A stretch of DNA of 5,483 bases from the NCBI GenBank assembly GCA_001796415.1, contig MGML01000149.1, forward strand, positions 1 through 5,483, written 5' to 3'. Source of the DNA: Chloroflexi bacterium RBG_13_46_14. GTDB lineage: Bacteria > Chloroflexota > Dehalococcoidia > Dehalococcoidales > UBA2162. This document shows, in pieces, positions 1-5,064 of the stretch. A program made the position numbers and the translations under genes. The first letter of the stretch is position 1, and the number at the start of each line of letters is the position of its first letter. The notes under the pieces are model-generated. The model was not told the DNA's origin. It searched no databases and worked only from the letters and a program-made list of their open reading frames with translations.

Positions 1-799
1 CAAAGAAGCTATAGATGCCGGATTCCTCAACATAGACATCGATTCGTCCACTCTCGTCGTTCTTGAACGACCTACTCTCGACGAGCAGCAGAAAGACAAT
101 TACACCGTAGCCGCCAATATGACGAAGTACATCCGTAGCATCGAACCGGATGGAGTCACAGTATCGATCGGCGGAGAAATCGGCGAGGTCGGCAAAAGCA
201 ATACCACCGTTGAAGAACTCAGAGCATATATGGACGGATACAATAAACTGGTTGGAAAAGATATAAAAGGAATTTCCAAGATAAGCGTCCAGACTGGAAC
301 GACTCACGGTGGACTTGTCCTACCCGACGGTTCAATTGCCGACGTGAAACTTGATTTCAATACGATCAAGGAACTGGGGAAGGTTGCCCGTGAGGAATAT
401 GGTGTTGGAGGAATCGTACAGCATGGAGCATCGACTCTCCCCGATGACATGTTCGACCTGTTCCCGGAAGCCAATACCCTGGAAGTACATCTTGCCACAG
501 GCTATCAGAACACAATATACGACAGCGTTCATTTCCCTGAAGACCTGTTAAACAAGATGCATACCTATATTTCCGAACGATACGGCGATGAAAAGAAAAA
601 CAATGATACCCGGGAACAATTCATTTACAAGACCAGGAAGAAGGGTTTCGGTGGAATTAAGGAAGAAACCTGGCACCTCCCGGAAGAAAATATGGCGGGA
701 ATAATGCAGGAACTCGAAGATCAGTTCACCATGGTATTTAAAAGCCTGAATGCGGTCAATACGGTTGATCTGGTAAACAAATACATCTCCGAACACTAG
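1..799 (+). CDS. Class II fructose-bisphosphate aldolase-like protein (5' end missing)
   Basis: The reading frame is open from base 2 and stops at 797-799, giving about 265 residues. The ATG at 119 is internal, because recognisable family sequence (AIDAGFLNIDIDSSTL) lies upstream of it. Class II aldolases are cytosolic metal-dependent enzymes that cleave or form fructose-1,6-bisphosphate or related ketose bisphosphates in glycolysis and gluconeogenesis. Supporting motifs are GGEIGEVG (170-193), in the place of the glutamate-rich metal/loop segment; TGTTHGG with a candidate metal-ligand histidine at 305-307; and HGAST with a second candidate ligand histidine at 422-424, followed by an LPDDMF-type segment. 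The first histidine pair and catalytic aspartate expected in the N-terminal half would lie before the window. The C-terminal ~100 residues (a charged segment followed by a helical tail) suit the longer aldolase subgroup. Substrate (fructose or tagatose bisphosphate, or another sugar phosphate) cannot be fixed from this part. It is not obviously linked in function to the downstream genes. Confidence 0.75.
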   Translation, partial: KEAIDAGFLNIDIDSSTLVVLERPTLDEQQKDNYTVAANMTKYIRSIEPDGVTVSIGGEIGEVGKSNTTVEELRAYMDGYNKLVGKDIKGISKISVQTGTTHGGLVLPDGSIADVKLDFNTIKELGKVAREEYGVGGIVQHGASTLPDDMFDLFPEANTLEVHLATGYQNTIYDSVHFPEDLLNKMHTYISERYGDEKKNNDTREQFIYKTRKKGFGGIKEETWHLPEENMAGIMQELEDQFTMVFKSLNAVNTVDLVNKYISEH

Positions 800-823
800 A
801 CACTCGATTGTATATTTCTTAAT

Positions 824-851
824 AAAGGCTTCTTACCAATAAGGAGCCTTT
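824..851 (+). terminator. 12-bp hairpin after the aldolase gene, candidate terminator
   Basis: Left arm AAAGGCTTCTTA (824-835) pairs with right arm TAAGGAGCCTTT (840-851) through 12 pairs with one T-G wobble, closing a CCAA tetraloop. It starts 24 bases after the aldolase stop. The A-run before the stem and the TTT ending it fit an intrinsic terminator, but no long T-run follows (next bases GCATATTCC), so efficiency is uncertain. No converging gene is present. Confidence 0.55.
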
Positions 852-903
852 GCATATTCCAGGCGATAAACACCAGCAGTAAAATTATGTTATTCACTAT
901 GTA

Positions 904-932
904 TTTTTATAGATATTCTTTAGATATATAAT
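904..932 (+). promoter_or_regulatory. Candidate sigma70-type promoter for the MFS gene
   Basis: A perfect TATAAT lies at 927-932 in very AT-rich DNA, 31 bases before the ATG at 964. The best -35 at 17-bp spacing is TTTTTA (904-909), only 3 of 6 matches, so the promoter is weak or activator-dependent by this reading. Transcription would begin near 939, giving a leader of about 25 bases. Confidence 0.4.
910..927 (+). repeat. Direct repeat TAGATAT, 11-base period, upstream of -10
   Basis: TAGATAT occurs at 910-916 and again at 921-927, exactly one helical turn apart, and the second copy runs into the -10 hexamer. This geometry could place a regulator on one face of the DNA, but the AT-rich setting makes chance occurrence quite possible. 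Confidence 0.3.
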
Positions 933-963
933 AGAAAAATGAGGATAGATTAAGCAGCGGATA

Positions 964-3024
964 ATGTTCAAATTTCTCCGACCTAAAGCAACACTCACCG
1001 ATGGTGAGATCAAATCAGGCTTACGCTGGGTTACTATTGAGGGTGCCGTATCGATGGGCTTCTTCAGCATTACCACCAGCGGGATTCTTGTTGCTTATGC
1101 GCTGGCATTGGGGGCTGAAAACTTCCATATAGGTGTACTCGCCGCGATACCCTTCATCATGCAGATTATCCAGATACCGACTATCTGGCTGATCGAATCG
1201 GTCAGGCGGCGAAAAATTATATCCGTCCTTTCATGGTTTTTTGCCCAGTTATGCTGGTTTCCAATCGCATTAATTCCCTTTTTCATGCCGATACCCGGAA
1301 AGGCAGCGATTACCCTGGTTATCGGGATAATGGCTTTCAGGGGTATTCTTAGCGCCATATGCAACGCTTCCTGGAACAGCTGGCAGCGTGACCTGATACC
1401 CCAAAACATACTCGGCAGATTCTTTTCAAGACGCATGGCTTACGCTACTGCCTTCGCTGTAGTTTTCAGCGTTGGTTCTGCTATATTTATCGATTACTGG
1501 AGAAACTCGTCCTTACCGGAGGACACCGCTTTCGGTTACAGCTACGCCATTCTCTTCGGAGCATTATTCCTTGGTCTCGGCAGCGTTTTCTTTATGTCAT
1601 TGATTCCCGAACCACTTATGCAGCCGGTCACCGGTCCCCAACCCTCCATAAAGGAACGTTTAACAGCTCCGCTTCGCGACCCAAACTTCAAGCGCCTGCT
1701 GCAATTTCTGTTTTACTGGAGTTTCGCGTCCAACCTGGCAATCCCTTTTTTCGCAGCTCATATGCTTCAAACGCTGGGGATGCCCGTTGTATGGGTAATC
1801 GGTCTCAGTATCCTGAGTCAGGTTTTCAATATACTGTTTCTTCGTGTATGGGGGCCATTAGCCGACCGTTTCAGCAACAAGGTAGTCCTTTCTATCGGCA
1901 TTTCACTTTATCTCATGGTAATGGGAGGATGGATATTTGTCACCTTACCCGACAGGTACTTTTTAACCATACCCCTGCTGATAATACTGCACATTTTCGC
2001 CGGGATTGCCAGCGCAGCGGTATCGTTCACCGTGGGTACTATCGGTCTGAAACTGTCTCCCAAAGGTGAAGCGACATCATATCTTGCCACCGCTTCTCTC
2101 GCTACCAATATCGGCGCCGGACTTGGTCCGATAGCAGGGGGATTTCTCGCTGATTTCTTCTCCACCCGGCAACTCAATTTTACCTTTACCTGGATCGATC
2201 CTGCCAGCACTATTAACCTGCCGTTTCTCAGCATAATCGGTCGCGATTTTCTTTTCGGGCTGGCTTTCTTACTGGGAATATTAACCCTCGGGATGCTTGC
2301 CAGAATTCGTGAAGAAGGTGACGTCGGGAGAGAAGTAATCCTGGAATCGCTCTACGAGCCTATAAAGGATATTTCCAGGCCGATGAGTACCGTCCCCGGT
2401 TTCACTTTCCTGGCCAATTTTCCTTTCGGTTTTTTCAAGCGCGTACCTCCCGGTCTTGATGTAGCCCTGGGAGTAACGATTTACCAGATAGCAGAAATGG
2501 CCCGGGCTACGGCTTTAGCGGCTACCCGGGGACGAAGTATCACGCAGAGAATGGCCTCAGACCTGGGTAAAAATATTACACGTTACGCCAGTTCACGCAG
2601 GAAAATCAGGGAACACGGTATGGAGATCGTCCAGCACACCGTTCGCGGGGCGATGCATGTTGTCGATGATAATCCGGTAAATGTGGATAAGCTTATAGAA
2701 CAGGTTGTTGAAGGTGTTCTCACTGCTTCGAATGAAGCCGGGATGGACTCCCGTGATTCGCTTATGGGTGCCAGCCAGGGAGTTGTACAGGGCGCAGTGG
2801 AAACCGGAATGGATGTGACTGAAGCGGTAAAGATAACCCTTAAAACCGTAAAGAAAGCATCTGAAGGAATTGGTATGTCCGAAGAAGAGGCAGCCTCTGT
2901 CGTCGGAGAGGGTGTCATTCTTGCAGCAGAACCTCTTGGTTCCGAGGTGGTAGCCGAAGTGGTCGAAGCGATACCGGAGGAAAACCTTCCGCTGGCACCC
3001 GATAAGCCGGATGAAAAGTCTTAG
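964..3024 (+). CDS. MFS-type membrane transporter with long C-terminal repeat extension
   Basis: Encodes 686 residues. About 12 membrane helices can be read, near residues 22-51, 55-80, 84-106, 114-136, 157-178, 194-216, 245-266, 277-296, 308-327, 334-357, 372-397 and 428-448. A long loop after helix 6 (217-243) splits the two six-helix halves. A motif-A-like loop GPLADRF (297-303) follows helix 8, and a glycine-rich LGPIAGG (387-393) lies in helix 11. Both are typical of the major facilitator superfamily of inner-membrane secondary transporters. The substrate cannot be told. Usual family length is about 400-450, so about 235 residues are extra. These comprise a linker (449-500), a helical segment with a basic cluster (SRRKIREHG) and four to five 22-residue repeats from residue 571, ending in an acidic tail. 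The ATG at 964 is chosen because nothing in frame lies usefully upstream. Its Shine-Dalgarno is poor (GAGGA at 941-945 is too far, GCGG at 957-960 too close), suggesting weak or leader-independent initiation. It stands between two gaps and is probably its own transcription unit. Confidence 0.85.
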   Translation: MFKFLRPKATLTDGEIKSGLRWVTIEGAVSMGFFSITTSGILVAYALALGAENFHIGVLAAIPFIMQIIQIPTIWLIESVRRRKIISVLSWFFAQLCWFPIALIPFFMPIPGKAAITLVIGIMAFRGILSAICNASWNSWQRDLIPQNILGRFFSRRMAYATAFAVVFSVGSAIFIDYWRNSSLPEDTAFGYSYAILFGALFLGLGSVFFMSLIPEPLMQPVTGPQPSIKERLTAPLRDPNFKRLLQFLFYWSFASNLAIPFFAAHMLQTLGMPVVWVIGLSILSQVFNILFLRVWGPLADRFSNKVVLSIGISLYLMVMGGWIFVTLPDRYFLTIPLLIILHIFAGIASAAVSFTVGTIGLKLSPKGEATSYLATASLATNIGAGLGPIAGGFLADFFSTRQLNFTFTWIDPASTINLPFLSIIGRDFLFGLAFLLGILTLGMLARIREEGDVGREVILESLYEPIKDISRPMSTVPGFTFLANFPFGFFKRVPPGLDVALGVTIYQIAEMARATALAATRGRSITQRMASDLGKNITRYASSRRKIREHGMEIVQHTVRGAMHVVDDNPVNVDKLIEQVVEGVLTASNEAGMDSRDSLMGASQGVVQGAVETGMDVTEAVKITLKTVKKASEGIGMSEEEAASVVGEGVILAAEPLGSEVVAEVVEAIPEENLPLAPDKPDEKS
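2674..3003 (+). repeat. Tandem 22-residue repeats in the C-terminal tail of the MFS protein
   Basis: The protein repeats with an exact 22-residue pitch. Units begin at P571 (PVN), G593 (GMD), G615 (GMD), G637 (GMS) and G659 (GSE, incomplete). Each holds a stretch with small and branched residues (GVLTA, GVVQGAV, TVKKA, GVILAAE) typical of an amphipathic helix, then a glycine turn. A weaker unit may precede at G552 (GME, 19 residues before P571). The units are divergent in DNA sequence, so the repeat is old and selected at protein level rather than a recent slippage product. Function is unknown; a helical oligomerisation or membrane-surface module is possible. Confidence 0.75.
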
Positions 3025-3093
3025 TAAGATTTAATCAAAGGGTAATACTTTGTTCGTCTGTGTGATCCGCCATCGCCTGCTAACGCTTCCTAA

Positions 3094-3111
3094 ATATGAC
3101 AATAGTCATAT
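3094..3111 (+). promoter_or_regulatory. Perfect inverted repeat, CRP/FNR-type candidate operator
   Basis: ATATGAC-AATA-GTCATAT is a perfect 7-base inverted repeat with a 4-base spacer. It contains TGA-N6-TCA, the half-site core and spacing shared by CRP (TGTGA-N6-TCACA) and FNR (TTGAT-N4-ATCAA) sites. Its centre (3102/3103) lies 41.5 bases upstream of the start predicted from TATAAT at 3132-3137, the position of a class II activator site in this superfamily. It lies 91 bases before tusA. The pattern and spacing are seen directly; the identity of the regulator is inferred. Confidence 0.55.
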
Positions 3112-3137
3112 CCGCAACTCAGTCACGAGCGTATAAT
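3109..3137 (+). promoter_or_regulatory. Candidate promoter of the tusA-dsrE-iscS-iscU operon
   Basis: TATAAT (3132-3137) is a perfect -10 with no recognisable -35 (TATCCG at 17-bp spacing, 3109-3114), as expected for an activator-dependent promoter. Predicted start is about 3144, giving a 58-base leader. A competing reading is TTGCTG (3137-3142), 17 bases, TATTAT (3160-3165), with a start near 3172 and the inverted repeat at about -69.5. The two cannot be separated by eye. Confidence 0.45.
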
Positions 3138-3189
3138 TGCTGTACGGATAGAAAAGGACTATTATATATACCCCGAATTCTCATTTTAT

Positions 3190-3195
3190 GGAGGT
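3190..3195 (+). promoter_or_regulatory. Ribosome binding site of tusA
   Basis: GGAGGT ends six bases before the ATG at 3202, a strong Shine-Dalgarno with normal spacing. It fixes the tusA start and marks the first gene of the operon. Confidence 0.8.
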
Positions 3196-3201
3196 TACCA
3201 G

Positions 3202-3435
3202 ATGACTGAAATAGTAGTTGACTGCACTGGTGAAACATGCCCGGTACCTCTGGTTGAAACGCGAAAAGCCCTGCGAAAAGCCGCTGACGGCGATATTATA
3301 GAGGTTATTGGAACCCATCCGTCCTCAAAGAAAGAAATCCCGATGGCTGTGAAAGCTCTGGGGCTGAAACTCCTGGGTGTCGAAGAATCCGGTGATATAT
3401 GGAAAATCAGGATCAAGAAGGAAAAGGAGAATTAA
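3202..3435 (+). CDS. tusA: TusA/SirA family sulfur carrier protein
   Basis: Encodes 77 residues, matching the usual ~75-80 of this family. TusA-type proteins are small cytosolic two-layer alpha/beta proteins that carry sulfur as a persulfide on the first cysteine of a CPxP motif. They hand it to DsrE/TusD-type proteins or to biosynthetic enzymes. Here the motif is C13-P14-V15-P16, at the N-terminal end of the first helix and preceded by the usual beta strand (EIVVDCTGET). A second cysteine, C8, sits five residues before it, as in some YedF-like members. The later GDIIEV strand and the THPSSKKEIPMA segment correspond to the family's central strand and second helix. It is the first gene of the operon, with only two bases between its stop and the next start. 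In such a context it most likely exchanges sulfur with the DsrE-like neighbour. Whether it receives sulfur from a desulfurase is doubtful given the changed IscS-like protein downstream. Family assignment is firm; the partner is inferred. Confidence 0.9.
   Translation: MTEIVVDCTGETCPVPLVETRKALRKAADGDIIEVIGTHPSSKKEIPMAVKALGLKLLGVEESGDIWKIRIKKEKEN
3424..3429 (+). promoter_or_regulatory. Ribosome binding site that sets the dsrE-like start
   Basis: AAGGAG lies inside the last codons of tusA, eight bases before the ATG at 3438. An earlier in-frame ATG at 3399 lies inside tusA, lacks such a site, and would add 13 charged residues with no family match. The 3438 start is therefore preferred. Confidence 0.75.
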
Positions 3436-3437
3436 AG

Positions 3438-3866
3438 ATGGCTGAGCAGCAGGATAAAGCCACTATTATCGTTCACAGCGGCGATATGGATAAACTCTAC
3501 AGCGCTCTCATCGTCGGAAACGGCGCCCTGGCAATGGGTATGGATGTGTCTCTTTTTTTCACCTTCTGGGGACTCCTGCGACTGAAAAAGGGCGGACTGG
3601 AGAAAGGTCCGCTTTCGAAAATGCACATGTTTGGCCTGGGAAAACTGATGGTAAAGATGAAAATGAAGAAACAGAACGTAGCTTCTCTCGAAAGAATGAT
3701 GCAGGATTTCAAAGAACTTGGAGGGAAGATACTTGCCTGCGATATGACAATGGATATTATGGGTATTAAACCTGAAGATCTTCGTCAGGACCTGATAGGG
3801 GATTACTGTGGAGTGGGGACGTACCTGGACGAAGCGAGAAATTCGAAAATTACCCTCTTTATCTAG
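3438..3866 (+). CDS. DsrE/DsrF-like family protein (DsrE2-type)
   Basis: Encodes 142 residues from the ATG at 3438. It resembles the DsrE2-type branch (PF13686/COG2210-like) of the DsrE/F/H fold. Features in order are a first strand ATIIVHSGDMDKL (8-20), an N-G-A-L-A-M-G-M helix end, the characteristic hydrophobic DVSLFFTFWGLL (36-47), a Met/Lys-rich basic segment (69-78, KLMVKMKMKK), a helix with ELGGKILAC, and the conserved cysteine segment A-C101-D-M-T-M-D-I-M-G-I. A second cysteine, C124, lies in DYCGVGTYL near the C-terminus. C101 is at the place where family members hold the sulfur-binding cysteine. Known relatives bind and transfer sulfur with TusA, often in sulfur-oxidation or tRNA-thiolation settings. 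Old database names call some members 'peroxiredoxin family', which is misleading. It lies between tusA and the iscS-like gene with near-overlapping junctions, implying co-translation and a shared sulfur relay. The hydrophobic stretch is too short and family-typical to claim membrane insertion. Confidence 0.85.
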   Translation: MAEQQDKATIIVHSGDMDKLYSALIVGNGALAMGMDVSLFFTFWGLLRLKKGGLEKGPLSKMHMFGLGKLMVKMKMKKQNVASLERMMQDFKELGGKILACDMTMDIMGIKPEDLRQDLIGDYCGVGTYLDEARNSKITLFI

Positions 3867-3869
3867 ACA

Positions 3870-3875
3870 GGAGGG
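3870..3875 (+). promoter_or_regulatory. Ribosome binding site that chooses between two adjacent ATGs of the iscS-like gene
   Basis: GGAGGG lies before tandem ATGs at 3878 and 3881. Counting from GGAGG (3870-3874), the first ATG is only three bases away and the second six, so 3881 is the better-spaced start. The difference is one methionine. Confidence 0.65.
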
Positions 3876-3880
3876 AAATG

Positions 3881-5050
3881 ATGCCTAATGACAATCAGGT
3901 TTACATGGATAACTCGGCGGCGACCCGGCTCGATGAAAAAGTACTGGACGCGATGAAACCCTACTTTTTCGAGCAGTACGCGGTAGCTACATCCGAGTTT
4001 GCGTACTCACAGGGAATCGAGGTCAGTGAAGCACTTGAAGGCGCCAGGACCGTTCTCGTTGGAAAGCTGGGTGGTACGTCCGAAGAGTTTATATTTACAT
4101 CGGGAAGCACCGAGTCATCGAACATTGCCCTGAAAGGTATGGCAATGACCGTAAAAAAGGGCAAACACCTGATCATATCAAAAATCGAAGACTTCCCGGT
4201 ACTGAACAGCGCCAAAGCCCTGGAAAAACAGGGATTTACAGTCACTTATCTCGACGTAGATGGTGATGGATTCATAGATCTTAAAGCACTGAAAAAGGCC
4301 ATCACGGATGAAACATTCCTTGTTTCTATCCAGCATGCCAACCAGGAGATCGGCACGATACAGGATATCGAAGCAATCGGAAAAATCTGCAAGGAAAAGG
4401 GAGTGACTTTTCATACCGACGCCACCCATACCTTCGGCAGGGTACCTATCGACGTAAAGCAAATACCGGTAGACCTGATAACGGTATCGGCGCATACTAT
4501 TCATGGGCCTAAAGGAATAGGCGGACTGTATATCCGCAAGGGGACGAAGCTGGGAAAATGGATGGATGGCGGATTCCAGGAATTCGACCTTCGTGCCGGA
4601 CTTGAGAATATAACCGGCGCTATCGGCTTCGCCAGGGCTATTGAGCTGATAACGGACGAGGAAACGGCAAAACTGCGGGAGATGCGCGACCATATCATCG
4701 ACCGGATTCTTTCCGAAATACCCGATGTAACATTGAACGGCCACCGCGAAAAAAGGCTGCCGCAGAATGCCAACATCTCATTTCACTATATCGAGGGAGA
4801 ATCGATCACCCTGCACCTCGATATGCACGGTTACGCCGTAAGTACCGGCTCGGCCTGTTTCAGTCGGTCGCTTGAAGGAAGTCACGTAATCTTCGGCATC
4901 GGCGGCGACCACGAGAGAGCGCACGGCTCAATACGGTTCACTTTCGGAAGGTATAATACTATCGATGAAGTAGATGGTATTGTGGACAGGCTGGCTGGGA
5001 TAGTTGACGAGTTAAGAAGTATCAGCCCGCTTGTCCCTGATAAGGACTAA
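3881..5050 (+). CDS. iscS: IscS/NifS-like protein lacking the PLP-binding lysine
   Basis: Encodes 389 residues (390 if the ATG at 3878 is used) and aligns along its whole length with E. coli IscS, recalled from memory, nearly residue for residue. Normal family members are PLP-dependent dimers that take sulfur from cysteine as a persulfide and pass it to IscU or TusA. Retained: YMDNSA near the start, TSGSTES with the phosphate-site T77, D180 (HTDAT), S203 and H205, HGPKGIGGLY, the catalytic-loop cysteine C326 in STGSACFSRSLE, and the C-terminal IRFTFGR. Changed relative to IscS: the PLP lysine K206 is T206 (SAHT, codon ACT at 4496-4498), H104 is D104 (EDF for EHH/EHK), N155 is Q155, Q183 is H183, and T243 (reaching into the other subunit) is L241. 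The frame is intact, so this is not decay by stop or frameshift. Normal desulfurase activity is not expected. A role as an IscU partner, persulfide acceptor or cysteine ligand for a nascent cluster is inference. The next gene, iscU, begins 14 bases after the stop. Family call firm; symbol denotes homology only. Confidence 0.88.
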   Translation: MPNDNQVYMDNSAATRLDEKVLDAMKPYFFEQYAVATSEFAYSQGIEVSEALEGARTVLVGKLGGTSEEFIFTSGSTESSNIALKGMAMTVKKGKHLIISKIEDFPVLNSAKALEKQGFTVTYLDVDGDGFIDLKALKKAITDETFLVSIQHANQEIGTIQDIEAIGKICKEKGVTFHTDATHTFGRVPIDVKQIPVDLITVSAHTIHGPKGIGGLYIRKGTKLGKWMDGGFQEFDLRAGLENITGAIGFARAIELITDEETAKLREMRDHIIDRILSEIPDVTLNGHREKRLPQNANISFHYIEGESITLHLDMHGYAVSTGSACFSRSLEGSHVIFGIGGDHERAHGSIRFTFGRYNTIDEVDGIVDRLAGIVDELRSISPLVPDKD

Positions 5051-5064
5051 TAGGAGGAATAACA

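Noticed and set aside
119..799. A complete 226-residue gene beginning at the ATG at 119.
   Set aside because: The frame is open back to base 2 with family-like sequence, so the ATG is an internal methionine of a gene cut by the window edge.
3036..3052. CAAAG-N7-CTTTG as a terminator after the MFS gene.
   Set aside because: Only five AT-rich pairs with a 7-base loop and no T-run; too weak to claim.
3025..3201. A riboswitch or small RNA in the gap before tusA.
   Set aside because: Apart from the inverted repeat and promoter elements I could find no conserved RNA motif or stable stem, and the predicted leader is only about 30-58 bases.
3399..3437. An earlier ATG (3399) as the start of the DsrE-like protein.
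   Set aside because: It would overlap tusA by 37 bases and add a charged leader with no family match, whereas the ATG at 3438 has AAGGAG at proper spacing.
4508..4516. K211 in GPKG as the PLP lysine of the IscS-like protein.
   Set aside because: This lysine is conserved in normal IscS/NifS in addition to the PLP lysine five residues earlier. It is not at the Schiff-base position, which is T206 here.
4178..4744. A 188-codon open frame on the minus strand inside the iscS-like gene.
   Set aside because: It lies entirely antisense to a well-supported gene, gives a protein without recognisable motifs, and has no clear promoter or ribosome site.
3881..5050. The IscS-like gene as a pseudogene.
   Set aside because: The frame is uninterrupted, full length, has a good ribosome binding site, tight operon spacing and conserved motifs outside the PLP pocket. 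The changes are substitutions confined largely to cofactor contacts.
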